From Tardiphaga sp. (GTDB taxonomy: Bacteria > Pseudomonadota > Alphaproteobacteria > Rhizobiales > Xanthobacteraceae): 64,000 nucleotides of DNA. This document shows positions 18,536 through 26,904 of the stretch, in pieces. Every line of letters starts with the position of its first letter. Positions within the stretch are counted from its first letter, which is position 1. The notes below the pieces were generated by a model. It searched no databases and had not been told where the DNA came from. It worked only from the letters and a program-made list of their open reading frames with translations. Where the stretch lies: assembly GCA_030147505.1 (NCBI GenBank), contig JASBVG010000078.1, forward strand, positions 1 to 64,000, written 5' to 3'. Position numbers and translations under genes: made by a program.

Positions 18536-19012
18536 ATGCAACTTGCACCGGAGCAGTTGGTCCTCGGCAAATGGTTCGAGGAATTCGAAGTGGGTCAACA
18601 GCTCGTTTCGCCGGCCAGAACCGTCACCGAAAGCGATATCCTTCTGTTCGCAGGCCTTACCGGAGACAATGCTCAGGTTCATACCGATGAAGAGTATGGC
18701 AAGAAGATGCTGTTCGGCGGTCGCATTGCGCATGGGCTCTTGGGGCTTGGGTTCATGCAAGGCCTGATGGCGCGGACGAACTACACGCAGGGTACAGGAG
18801 TGGCTTCCGTCGGCTGGGACAAGATCACCTTCGACGCTCCGATCATGATCGGAGACACAATCCGTGCGTTCTGGACGATCAAAGAGGCACGTCCATCCCG
18901 CTCCAGGCCCGAGGTGGGGATCATCGTGGAAGCCATCGAGCTTAAAAACCAGAACGGAAAGATCGTTCAGCGAGCCGAACATGCCATCATGATGCGTCGC
19001 CGACCGAAATGA
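18536..19012 (+). CDS. MaoC-like (R)-hydratase, copy 1
   Basis: A 158-residue single hot-dog-fold protein of the MaoC dehydratase family, which adds water to enoyl-CoA. The hydratase signature is visible: LFAGLTGDNAQVHTD around residues 37-51 supplies the Asp/His pair, followed by GGRIAHGLLGLG. The start is ATG 18536 with AGGGAG eight bases before. It lies 22 bases after the CoA-transferase in the same operon. A second MaoC is encoded at 25604, so the cluster may hydrate two different enoyl-CoA intermediates. Confidence 0.8.
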   Translation: MQLAPEQLVLGKWFEEFEVGQQLVSPARTVTESDILLFAGLTGDNAQVHTDEEYGKKMLFGGRIAHGLLGLGFMQGLMARTNYTQGTGVASVGWDKITFDAPIMIGDTIRAFWTIKEARPSRSRPEVGIIVEAIELKNQNGKIVQRAEHAIMMRRRPK

Positions 19013-19022
19013 GGATGGGAAC

Positions 19023-19631
19023 GTGTCGATAGGTGAAGGCTTCTATCTGGTCATCACGACGCCTCATGCGGAAATGGCCGAGGAATACCACGCATGGTAT
19101 GAAAACGAACACATACCCGACATCATGAATATCCCTTTCGTGGCATATGCGCGGCGGCTTCGTATCGAACATCTCGCTGAGAGCGGCAGTGAGAAGACAT
19201 CCTTCGCCGCATTCTACGGCTTCCGAGACATCGAAGCGGCGGTCAACGAACTCGCGGCGCGGCGCGGAACGGAACGACTGCGATCGTCCAAGGCAGTCGA
19301 CGCTGGGGCAACTCGGTCGTGCGTTTTCGATGGCTTTCTAGACGATGTCGGCGCCTGCTGTGAGGCCGGACATTTCGGCTTCGCGCTTGCGGATCATTTG
19401 CTTCTGGACGAGAGCGTCCGTTTTGGTTCGTCTGGCGCGGGAGCTGGGACATTCTTTGCGCGGGCCAGTTCATTGCAGGCGAGGCCGGGGCCGGCTCCAT
19501 TTTCCGGCATCCAAATCGCAAAACAGGCTGCACAGATCATGCATCCAGCAGCGACGAGACAGGCCGATCCCATATCCGCAGTGGCCCTCGCTGCCGCGGC
19601 GGTTGCGATCGGCGCAATGTTCAGAAGTTGA
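19023..19631 (+). CDS. Dimeric alpha-beta barrel (EthD-like) protein with abnormal C-terminal extension
   Basis: A 202-residue reading frame starting at GTG 19023, ten bases after MaoC, with an AGGATGGGA ribosome binding site. Residues 1-~108 look like a ferredoxin-fold EthD-like small protein (FYLVITTPHAEM, EYHAWYENEHIPDI), a fold used in monooxygenase-like or binding roles in catabolic operons. Such proteins normally stop shortly after the point where this one reads CVFDGF (near 19340). Here the frame continues for ~95 residues of Ala/Arg-rich sequence with no recognisable domain. A stop (TAG) lies in the +1 frame at that exact place, so a one-base indel may have removed the natural end. 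The function in this pathway is unknown. Confidence 0.6.
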   Translation: MSIGEGFYLVITTPHAEMAEEYHAWYENEHIPDIMNIPFVAYARRLRIEHLAESGSEKTSFAAFYGFRDIEAAVNELAARRGTERLRSSKAVDAGATRSCVFDGFLDDVGACCEAGHFGFALADHLLLDESVRFGSSGAGAGTFFARASSLQARPGPAPFSGIQIAKQAAQIMHPAATRQADPISAVALAAAAVAIGAMFRS

Positions 19632-19714
19632 TACGGCGAAGGGTGGCTGCGTCTAAGTTCACTACTCCGCCCGCTCGATGATATCGTAGGGCATGCCTCA
19701 AACCGGCGAATACG

Positions 19715-20323
19715 ATGCGAAATGAAATCAAATCCCTGGCAACGCGCTTGTTTACCCTGGTCGGGTACCGAGGCGTAAGTTTCGCCGATCTAACGGAAGA
19801 GCTCGGCACGACACGGGCGAATGTCCACTATCATTTCGGCAGCAAAGCCGGTCTTGCCGAAGAAGTACTCAAGTCCGCCGCTGAAGAAGTCTTGAGGACC
19901 TACCGAGGGATCTGGGCAAACCCGCAAACGACGTTGCGCGAAAAATTCGACCGATCCTACGCGTTCAACCTTGAGCGATATCAGCTCTATAACGGCGAGG
20001 ACGAAGGCCGCATCTGGAGCCTGATAACTCGTTTCAGAATGGATATGGATGTCATAACACCCACGATGGTCGTCACGCTCCGCGATGTGACCACAGGGAA
20101 CGAAGAGTGGATAGAGCGAGGTGTTCAAATCGCAGTGGATTCCGGAGAACTTGAAGCAGACGCGCCCGTAGCGGCGATAGCCGCGCTGATCGCAGGCGTC
20201 GTCCATTTTGCTTCACTCATCAGTCAGGCGCCACACGATATCCACCGCCTCCAACAGACCTATCAAGCGCTTTGCGATCTCATCTACCGGGCGCATGCAT
20301 GTCCGTCGGCGCAGCGCAGTTAG
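19715..20323 (+). CDS. TetR-family transcriptional regulator, copy 1
   Basis: A 202-residue TetR repressor. The N-terminal helix-turn-helix is clear (GYRGVSFADLTEELGTTRANVHYHFGSKAGLAEEVL, in short pieces at residues ~17-50). The C-terminal half would bind a ligand, typically a CoA thioester or acid of the pathway. It is paralogous to the regulator at 34659 (shared VGYRG.SF, LGTTRAN.HYHFGSK and a similar helical C-domain). It lies 83 bases after the first operon. It probably recognises one or both classes of YTKAC...GTMAG operators in this cluster. Confidence 0.85.
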   Translation: MRNEIKSLATRLFTLVGYRGVSFADLTEELGTTRANVHYHFGSKAGLAEEVLKSAAEEVLRTYRGIWANPQTTLREKFDRSYAFNLERYQLYNGEDEGRIWSLITRFRMDMDVITPTMVVTLRDVTTGNEEWIERGVQIAVDSGELEADAPVAAIAALIAGVVHFASLISQAPHDIHRLQQTYQALCDLIYRAHACPSAQRS

Positions 20324-20865
20324 GCTGATGGAGAAGATGACTTGGATCGATTTTCAGAATCGGAAACCGCAGGGCGGACCGAGGAGTTCTCGTGAGCGGA
20401 GAAGTATGTTCATGCGGCTGCCGGGCGTACGCCTAAGCATCTTGACTATTAAACCGCTTCGCGACCTGGCGCAGCCGGCGACGAACGTCCGGCGGCCAAC
20501 ACGTGCTGCTGCATCAGCTCGAGACATAGTTGTCACGTGCATCACGTGGCGATTTGAGCACAAACCTTTCGCGGTGACGTGATGTCGCATCGCACGAGAT
20601 AGGAGGCAAAAGCGGTTGGTAAGATTGACGAAAGACAACAAGAAATTTAGAACCTTCAAATAAGCTGACGTGCAGGTCAGTAAGTGTGAAGGGGACCCCA
20701 GGGAGGAGAGCCGCGCAGACCAAAGGTCTCGGCGCTGCTGTCCTTTGTGCAAATCGGAAAATGTGTCAGGCGCGTGCCCAGCGGTGCGCCCAGGGATCAA
20801 CTGTGTCTGCAGCAGAGCCGAGTGACAAGGCCGAAGGCCTCAACCGAGAAGAGTGGAGTGCGATG
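20324..20865. other. Long leader region of the binding-protein gene
   Basis: There is no convincing gene. It holds a weak promoter (TTGACG 20625-20630, 17-base spacer, TAGAAC 20648-20653), operator B at 20665-20680, and then ~185 bases of leader before the chosen start of the binding protein. An in-frame extension back to ATG 20686 is open but lacks signal-peptide character. Confidence 0.45.
20665..20680. promoter_or_regulatory. Operator B, 16-bp TetR-type palindrome
   Basis: CTGACGTGCAGGTCAG has arms CTGAC/GTCAG around a TGCA centre. It lies just downstream of a predicted -10 and upstream of the Bug/TctC-type receptor gene. It has the same architecture as the sites at 27727 and 36094. Confidence 0.6.
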
Positions 20866-21870
20866 ATGGACCGGTACAAACTCAGCAAACGTGCAGCGTT
20901 GCGACTAATGGCCGGCGCGGCGTTGCTTCCTGCGTTGCCCACAGGTTTGCGCGCGCAGACGAAGGACGACTACCCCAATCGGCTTGTCGAACTTGTGGTT
21001 GGCTTCGCGGCAGGCGGCCAAAGCGATATCCTCGGTCGCAAACTCGCACTTCAGCTGTCGAAGGAGCTGAACGGAAACTTCGTTGTCCTGAACAAGGAAG
21101 GTGCGTCGTCGACGATCGCCGCAAGGTATGTCACGACTTCGAAGCCCGATGGCTACACCATACTCCTCGGGGGTGGCAGTGGCATGATCATGGCGCCGCT
21201 CGTCATGAAGGTGCCATTCGATCCGGTCAAGGACTTCAGATCGATCTCGCTGTTGACCACCGCAGCTCTCTGCATTTCGGTGCATCCGTCAGTTCCGGCC
21301 AAGGATCTGAACGAGCTGGTGGCGTTGATCAAAAATAATCCCGACAAATACTCTTATGCGACGAGTGGGGCAGGCGGAAGCGATCATCTGACCGGTGAGT
21401 TGTTCAAGCAGGCGGCTGGCGATCTGCCGTTGCTGCACGTGCCGTATCGCGGTGCAGCGCCGGCGGCGACCAGCGTCATGGGCGGGGAGGTACCCATTCT
21501 CGTATCGACATTGAGTTCGATTTACCCCTATCACGCGGCCGGTCAGCTGCGGATGCTCGTCATGACGGGGGAGAAGCGCAACGCGAGTGCGCCGGAAATC
21601 GCGACCGCTGTCGAGCAGGGCTTCAAAGATCTCGTCGCGGAGACATCGAATTTCCTGACGGTCAATGCGGCGACGCCGAAGGAAATCGTAGCGAAGCTCT
21701 TCAATGCGACATCGAAAATCATGTCTCGGCCGGCATTCCTGGATGAGTTGCGGGCCGCACAGTTTGATCCCGTGACCGGATCGTCACCAGAGGCAACGGA
21801 CGCCTACATTGCGCGAGAAGTCGTCAAGTGGAGGCGCGTCGTCGAACGGGCAAAATTGAGCATCCAATGA
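20866..21870 (+). CDS. Bug/TctC-type tripartite tricarboxylate transporter substrate-binding protein
   Basis: A 334-residue periplasmic receptor of the Bug (TctC) family that captures organic acids. The N-terminus (residues 1-~30) has a basic start followed by MAGAALLPALP and an ALR-AQ cleavage-like site, consistent with a signal peptide. The mature protein opens with YPNRLVELVVGFAAGGQSDILGR, the usual Bug domain-1 loop. GGAG lies seven bases before ATG 20866; ATG 20863 is also possible. No TctA or TctB membrane subunits are adjacent, as is common for orphan Bug proteins, so it may use a transporter elsewhere or act as a sensor. Operator B upstream ties it to the regulon. Confidence 0.82.
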   Translation: MDRYKLSKRAALRLMAGAALLPALPTGLRAQTKDDYPNRLVELVVGFAAGGQSDILGRKLALQLSKELNGNFVVLNKEGASSTIAARYVTTSKPDGYTILLGGGSGMIMAPLVMKVPFDPVKDFRSISLLTTAALCISVHPSVPAKDLNELVALIKNNPDKYSYATSGAGGSDHLTGELFKQAAGDLPLLHVPYRGAAPAATSVMGGEVPILVSTLSSIYPYHAAGQLRMLVMTGEKRNASAPEIATAVEQGFKDLVAETSNFLTVNAATPKEIVAKLFNATSKIMSRPAFLDELRAAQFDPVTGSSPEATDAYIAREVVKWRRVVERAKLSIQ

Positions 21871-21943
21871 AATTGGATGCCCAATCCGCCGAAATTCAAC
21901 AAGGGGCATGTATCGCTCGGATGTCTGGTAGTGGGGGTGGCAA

Positions 21944-22084
21944 ATGATCATTCTACTTTGGACACTTCCGGTCTGGTGCGTCGTGGTGGGGGTAGAAATA
22001 GCCTGGCACCTGCTGCATGGTTCGAAGGCGCCGGCGGATCGGTGGTTCGGGGAGAATCCGGTTATCGGAGGAGCAATATTCTAG
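21944..22084 (+). CDS. Possible small one-helix membrane protein
   Basis: A 46-codon frame begins at ATG 21944 with a GGGGGTGG sequence just upstream. It encodes a hydrophobic N-terminal stretch (residues ~2-24, rich in I, L, V, W) followed by a charged tail. It lies in the gap between the binding-protein and MDR reductase genes, where TctB-like subunits might be expected, but it is far too short for TctB. It is unrecognised and could be a chance frame. Confidence 0.3.
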   Translation: MIILLWTLPVWCVVVGVEIAWHLLHGSKAPADRWFGENPVIGGAIF

Positions 22085-22193
22085 AAGAGCTTGCAGCCTC
22101 CCGCTTTCAAGTTGGAGGTCGAGAGTTGGGGCGAAGCGACGGCGCCAGAGACGCACTCACTTCCTTTCGTTTCAAGAGAGAAAATCAACTAGC

Positions 22194-23255
22194 ATGCCTA
22201 GCGTGAGAAGAGCGAAAACGACCGTCATTAGAACTCAGATAGAATTGAATCGACAATGGCAGTTGGCCCGCAGACCCGAGGCGGAGCCGGTGGTCGAAGA
22301 TTTCCGCCACGTGACGCTCGATATCCCGCAGCTTCGGGCCCCAGACGACATCCTGATCCGTAATCGGCTTCTTTCGCTCGATCCTTACATGCGGTGGCGC
22401 ATGAACGATTCGAAGTCCTATGCGAAGCCGGTCGGGATCGGCGAAGTCATGGTCGGCGCAACGGTCGGCGAAGTGGTCTGCTCAAACGATCCGCTCTTTG
22501 CTCCCGGCGATGTCGTTCTTGCGGGTGGCGGTTGGCAGGATTATGCGATCGTCAAACCCGACGGCGTCCGAAAGATCGATCCCCAGCTTACGAGTTTGTC
22601 AGCCTATCTCGGTGTGCTCGGAAGTCCGGGTTTTACGGCCTATGCCGGCCTGATGAAGATCGGCGCGCCGCAACCCGGCGAAACAGTCGTGGTGGGAGCG
22701 GCCACAGGACCGGTTGGCTCGTTGGTCATCCAATTGGCGAAGATGGCGGGGTGTCGGGCCGTAGCGATCGCCGGCGGCGTCGAAAAATGCAGGCTCGCCG
22801 TCGAACGGTTTGGGGCCGACGCAGCGGTCGACCATCGCGATCCCGACCTTGCGAACAAGCTTGCCGCTGCGTGTCCGAATGGCATCGATGTCTACTTCGA
22901 GAACATTGGCGGACGCGTGCTCGACGCCGTGATCCCACTGCTTAATTCCTTTGCGCGCATTCCGGTTTGCGGGCTGATCTCGCAGTACAACGGCCTGGAG
23001 CAGCGCGATGATGCGATCTCGCTCGCGCAGCTCATGCAAGATGCCCTGGTGAAGCGGTTGCTCGTCCGCGGTTTCATTGTGACCGACTACAATGCCTATC
23101 GCGATGAGTTCTTCGCGTCGGTGGCCCCCAAGGTCACGTCCGGTGCGATCGTGTCCCTCGAGGACATCGTAGACGGGCTTGCCAATGCTCCTTCCGCATT
23201 CATCGGACTGTTGAACGGAAAGAATATAGGCAAGCTGATCATCCGCGTCGACTGA
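22194..23255 (+). CDS. MDR-superfamily NADPH-dependent alkenal/one reductase
   Basis: A 353-residue medium-chain reductase related to leukotriene-B4 12-hydroxydehydrogenase and curcumin reductase, which reduce the C=C of enones with NADPH. An N-terminal substrate domain carries LLSLDPYMRWRM, and the Rossmann motif VVVGAATGPVGSL lies near residue 165. Zinc ligands are not apparent, as expected for this subgroup. The start ATG 22194 is chosen because the upstream open frame (from 22017) is Arg-rich and unlike the family. The 3' end overlaps the convergent shikimate-dehydrogenase-like gene by 17 bases. Confidence 0.8.
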   Translation: MPSVRRAKTTVIRTQIELNRQWQLARRPEAEPVVEDFRHVTLDIPQLRAPDDILIRNRLLSLDPYMRWRMNDSKSYAKPVGIGEVMVGATVGEVVCSNDPLFAPGDVVLAGGGWQDYAIVKPDGVRKIDPQLTSLSAYLGVLGSPGFTAYAGLMKIGAPQPGETVVVGAATGPVGSLVIQLAKMAGCRAVAIAGGVEKCRLAVERFGADAAVDHRDPDLANKLAAACPNGIDVYFENIGGRVLDAVIPLLNSFARIPVCGLISQYNGLEQRDDAISLAQLMQDALVKRLLVRGFIVTDYNAYRDEFFASVAPKVTSGAIVSLEDIVDGLANAPSAFIGLLNGKNIGKLIIRVD

Positions 23256-24132
23256 CCGACGCTTGTGCGTGATCGAAGCGAACGTCGTCCGCTACGATCA
23301 CGCGTGTGTCGAGCAGAAAGTCACAGGCTCCTGCGATCTGGGTGTCGAACATCTCCCGGCCGTAGATGGCCATGCATCCGCTTGCCTCGGCCGTGCGTAA
23401 CAGTCGCGTCGGGGCAGGGTTCGTTATCACGTCCATCACGATAAGGTGCGGCGTAAATCGGGATGCTTCGACGGGCATGCGCGTCGGATCGAGCATCCCA
23501 ACCGGTGAGGCATTGATGAGAATATCGACCCGCTCGAGCGCCGGCATTCCGGCAGCGAAGGATTGGGCGGGAAATCGTGACCTGAGCCGCGCAATTACCT
23601 TCGCGGTCTTTGCACCGTCCGGATCATGAATATGGATTTCGGCCGGAGCCTGGCGGGCAAGCTCCACAGCGATGCCTGCGCCGGCGCCGCCAATCCCAAG
23701 CAGGACGACGCGTTTGTCGTCAAAGGTCACGCCGCGGTTACGGATTGCCGCAATGCATCCCTTTCCATCGAAGAGCTCGCCGACCCATTTGTTGTCGGCC
23801 GTCCGCGCGATGACGGATGCGCTGCCGCTCATCTCGGCGAGTGGTCCGACACGCGTACACAGCTCCCGCGCCCGTATCTTGTGTGGGACAGTGATGATCA
23901 GTCCGTCGAGATTACCGATAGACAGAAGGTGGCGAAAGACCTCGTCGAAGGCATCGGGAACGACATCGAACGGGAGCAGAATTGCGTTGCGGCCGCGCCG
24001 TTGCAATTCGTGAGTGATGGCCTGCGGCGAACGGACCTGCTCGATGGGATGGCCGATGATGGCAAACACCCGGGTTCGTCCATCGACGAAATCCACGGTC
24101 GTAGCTGGTGGGTTGAGAGGCGATGTCGTCAT
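23239..24132 (-). CDS. Shikimate/quinate dehydrogenase-like (AroE-type) enzyme
   Basis: A 297-residue protein with the AroE layout. The N-terminal substrate domain begins AIIGHPIEQVRSPQ (normally GxPIxHSxSP) and includes the TVPHK motif; the NAD(P) loop is GIGGAGAG near residue 147. The canonical Ser-x-Ser of AroE is replaced by R-S-P context, suggesting a different hydroxy acid substrate. It overlaps the upstream FAD oxidase gene by four bases (ATGA), so the two are cotranscribed leftwards from the divergent promoter at 25551. It probably oxidises a cyclic or branched hydroxy acid. Confidence 0.75.
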   Translation of the reverse strand: MTTSPLNPPATTVDFVDGRTRVFAIIGHPIEQVRSPQAITHELQRRGRNAILLPFDVVPDAFDEVFRHLLSIGNLDGLIITVPHKIRARELCTRVGPLAEMSGSASVIARTADNKWVGELFDGKGCIAAIRNRGVTFDDKRVVLLGIGGAGAGIAVELARQAPAEIHIHDPDGAKTAKVIARLRSRFPAQSFAAGMPALERVDILINASPVGMLDPTRMPVEASRFTPHLIVMDVITNPAPTRLLRTAEASGCMAIYGREMFDTQIAGACDFLLDTRVIVADDVRFDHAQASVSRRG

Positions 24133-25532
24133 AGCGAGTTATCCACGAGCTTCCCGGGATTCATGAGATTGTTCGGATCGATCGCGCGCTTGATGCTACG
24201 CATCATTGCGAGCGTTTGCGGCCCGTGTTCCAGGTCGAGATATTTTCGCTTTTCCTGCCCTACGCCGTGTTCGCCCGTGCAGGTGCCGTCCATACGAATG
24301 GCGCGTTCCACCATCCGCTCGATGAAGCCCCGGACAATGTCGATCTCAGCCGGGTTGCTCATGTCGACCATCGGTTGGACGTGGAAGTTGCCGTCGCCAA
24401 CGTGACCAACAAGCGGCGCGATCAATCCCAGTTCAGTAATCTCTCTCTTGGTCTCTTCCACGCAATCGGCCAGCCGTGCGATCGGTACACACACATCCGT
24501 AGGGATCGGGCGCGCTCCCGGGCGCAGTGCAAGACACGCCCAGTAGGCGTCATGACGTGCCTGCCACAGCTTGGCTCGCTCCTCGGTCTTGTCCGACCAA
24601 GCGAAAGGGCCACCGCCAAATGCCTCAGCGATTTCGCCAAAACGCTCCGACTGTTCGGCGACACTCTGCGGTGAGCCGTGAAATTCAAGCAGTAGTAACG
24701 GCGTCTTCGCAAGGTTCAGACCCGAATAGGCCTCAACAGCGCCTGCAGTGACTTCATCCAGCAGTTCGATGCGCGCGACAGGAATTGCGCTCTGAATCGC
24801 TGCGATGACCGCATCGCAGGCCGAACGAACGGTCGGAAACGGGCAAATGCCACCAGCAACAGCTTCCGGAAGCGGCGACAAACGCAGCACCAGCTCGGTG
24901 ATGATACCGAGCGTGCCCTCGGATCCAACCAACAAACGTGTCAGATCGTAGCCGGCAGAGCTTTTGCGGGCACGCCTGGCGGTGCGGACGATACCGCCGT
25001 TCGGCAGTACCGCGGTGAGCGCCACGACATTGTCCCTCATGGTGCCGTAGCGAACGGCGTTGGTGCCAGATGCGCGGGTTGCGGCCATGCCGCCAAGCGA
25101 GGCGTCCGCCCCGGGATCAACCGGGAAGAACAAGCCGGTGTGGCGCAAATGGCTGTTCAACATCTGCCTCGTCACGCCCGGCTGGACCACGCAATCCATA
25201 TCCTCGGCATTGACCGCGATAATCCGGTTCATGCGGCTGAGGTCGATCGAGATACCGCCAGCGGGGGCGTTGACGTGGCCTTCGAAGGCCGTCCCGGTTC
25301 CGAATGCGATCATCGGCGTCGCGTGTGCCGCGCAGATCTTGACGATTTCGGCAACTTCTTCGGTGCTTTCGGCGAAAGCGACGGCGTTCGGCATCTGTGT
25401 GGGGAGCCAAGTTAGCTGGCTGGCGTGTTGTTCGCGCACGGCTGCCGAGGTCGTGATCCTTTTGCCCAGAATCTGACGAAGGGCCTCAATGGCCTGGGCG
25501 ATATCGGTCGAGGGAGATGGCCGCGAAGTCAT
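24129..25532 (-). CDS. GlcD/D-lactate dehydrogenase-type FAD-linked oxidase
   Basis: A 467-residue member of the VAO/PCMH flavoprotein family that oxidises 2-hydroxy acids to 2-oxo acids. The PCMH FAD-binding half holds GTGTAFEGHVNAPAGG near residue 78 and GGMAATRASGTNAVRYG near 147. The C-terminal cap has CTGEHGVGQEKR and the closing DPNNLMNPGK typical of GlcD/DLD. It starts at ATG 25532 with AGGA seven bases upstream. Transcription is divergent from the MaoC gene at 25604, with operator C in the shared 71-base gap. A 2-oxo acid product would suit the fused oxidoreductase at 39432. Confidence 0.85.
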   Translation of the reverse strand: MTSRPSPSTDIAQAIEALRQILGKRITTSAAVREQHASQLTWLPTQMPNAVAFAESTEEVAEIVKICAAHATPMIAFGTGTAFEGHVNAPAGGISIDLSRMNRIIAVNAEDMDCVVQPGVTRQMLNSHLRHTGLFFPVDPGADASLGGMAATRASGTNAVRYGTMRDNVVALTAVLPNGGIVRTARRARKSSAGYDLTRLLVGSEGTLGIITELVLRLSPLPEAVAGGICPFPTVRSACDAVIAAIQSAIPVARIELLDEVTAGAVEAYSGLNLAKTPLLLLEFHGSPQSVAEQSERFGEIAEAFGGGPFAWSDKTEERAKLWQARHDAYWACLALRPGARPIPTDVCVPIARLADCVEETKREITELGLIAPLVGHVGDGNFHVQPMVDMSNPAEIDIVRGFIERMVERAIRMDGTCTGEHGVGQEKRKYLDLEHGPQTLAMMRSIKRAIDPNNLMNPGKLVDNSL

Positions 25533-25550
25533 GAGCGTATCCTATAAACA

Positions 25551-25570
25551 TTGACCTGCATGTAAGTCAG
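25551..25570. promoter_or_regulatory. Operator C, 20-bp palindrome in divergent promoter
   Basis: TTGACCTGCATGTAAGTCAG lies between the divergent starts at 25532 and 25604. On the minus strand a TGACTT / 17 bases / TATAGG promoter overlaps it; on the plus strand its TTGACC could serve as a -35. A bound repressor could therefore shut both directions. Confidence 0.6.
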
Positions 25571-25603
25571 TATTATGGAGACAGAATAACAGGGAGGACA
25601 AGC

Positions 25604-26071
25604 ATGCAGGAAGCTGATTTCCACGTTGTGGTGGGTGACCAGATCACCTTTGCCAAGACTCTCACGGAGAGTGACGTCTACTTGTTCGCCGGCGTCACCG
25701 GGGATCTCGCTCCGGTTCATTGCAACGAAGAATATATGAGCAAGTCGGCATTCGGCAGCCGCATCGCCCATGGCGTTCTCGCACTCGGCCTGATGTCAAC
25801 AGCATCGACCGTAATGTTCGGACCGCACATCGATAAATATGTCGGATTGACCGCTGTATCTCAAGGATATGATCGCGTGCGCTTCATGGCGCCGATCTAT
25901 TTCGGGGATACGATCACGGTTACTTACACCGTCACCGTGCTGGAAGGGGATCGACGACGCGCGCTGTCGGATGTCGTTGCGACCAATCAGCGCGGTGAAG
26001 CCGTCGCCTCCGCGGTGCATATCATGCGCTGGGTGCCGGCTGAATCGCTGAAGAAGGTTGCGGCGCGATGA
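25604..26071 (+). CDS. MaoC-like (R)-hydratase, copy 2
   Basis: A 155-residue MaoC hot-dog protein. LFAGVTGDLAPVHCNEEY gives the hydratase Asp/His pair, followed by GSRIAHGVLALGLM. A strong ribosome binding site AGGGAGGA precedes ATG 25604. It overlaps the next SDR by four bases. It resembles the product at 18536, especially in the catalytic loop, but diverges elsewhere. It probably hydrates an enoyl-CoA whose product is then oxidised by the coupled SDR. Confidence 0.8.
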   Translation: MQEADFHVVVGDQITFAKTLTESDVYLFAGVTGDLAPVHCNEEYMSKSAFGSRIAHGVLALGLMSTASTVMFGPHIDKYVGLTAVSQGYDRVRFMAPIYFGDTITVTYTVTVLEGDRRRALSDVVATNQRGEAVASAVHIMRWVPAESLKKVAAR

Positions 26072-26850
26072 GCGACGCCAGGAAGGTTGCGCTCGTCACG
26101 GGGGGGCGCCGTGGCATCGGCCGTGCGGTCGCCTTTGCGCTAGCTGGTCATGGTTTTGATGTGGTCATCAACGATGTCGCCCGCGATCAGAGTGCGGAGG
26201 AAACGCTCGAGGGCATCGCAAGTCGCGGCGCACGCGGTGCATTCGTTCAGGGCGACATCGCTAATCTCAACAAACAGGAGCGCCTGGTCTCCGACGTGTG
26301 GGACGCGCTCGGCCCCGTATCCTGCCTGGTCAACAATGCCGGCGTACAAACCGCGTTTCGCGGCGACATGCTGAACGTGCCGCCAGAGAGCCTTGATCGC
26401 CTGCTCGATGTGAATGTCCGTGGCACGTTCTTCCTGACCCAGCACGTCGCTCGCCGCATGATTGCGGACCGGTCGGGCGATCTGACGCATCCTGACCGCT
26501 CGATTATCTTCATCTCGTCGGGCAATGCGGTGATCGCGACACCTGCACAGGCGGACTACTGCATTTCCAAAGCGGGGATTTCGATGATGAGCAGCCTCTA
26601 CGCGCTGCGTCTCGCTGAACATGGCATTGCCGTGCATGAGATAAGGCCAGGGATTATCAGGACCGACATGACCGCCGACGTGTTCGATAAATACGACGGA
26701 TGGGTGAAGTCGCGCGGCTTCCCGCAGGCGCGTTGGGGCGAGGCGGAGGATATCGGGCGCACGGTCGGCGTTCTCGCTGCCGGGCTGCTGCCTTACGTGA
26801 CTGGTGGCGCCTATCACGTCGATGGCGGCATGCACATTCGTCGAACCTGA
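26068..26850 (+). CDS. Short-chain dehydrogenase/reductase, copy 2
   Basis: A 260-residue classical SDR with TGGRRGIG at residues ~11-18, NNAG near 90 and a YCISK active-site motif near 168; the end (VTGGAYHVDGGMHI) is typical of the FabG-like subfamily. An acidic residue at the end of beta2 (INDVAR) favours NAD. Translationally coupled to MaoC by an ATGA overlap, it likely oxidises the hydroxyacyl product of that hydratase. Confidence 0.83.
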   Translation: MSDARKVALVTGGRRGIGRAVAFALAGHGFDVVINDVARDQSAEETLEGIASRGARGAFVQGDIANLNKQERLVSDVWDALGPVSCLVNNAGVQTAFRGDMLNVPPESLDRLLDVNVRGTFFLTQHVARRMIADRSGDLTHPDRSIIFISSGNAVIATPAQADYCISKAGISMMSSLYALRLAEHGIAVHEIRPGIIRTDMTADVFDKYDGWVKSRGFPQARWGEAEDIGRTVGVLAAGLLPYVTGGAYHVDGGMHIRRT

Positions 26851-26904
26851 CAAGGACGGCGCGACCGACACGCCTGGATCGCGTGATAAAACGGGAACTG
26901 AGCT

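Noticed and set aside
20686-20862. N-terminal extension of the Bug receptor from ATG 20686
   Set aside because: It would place a charged, non-hydrophobic leader before a proper signal peptide that begins at 20863/20866.
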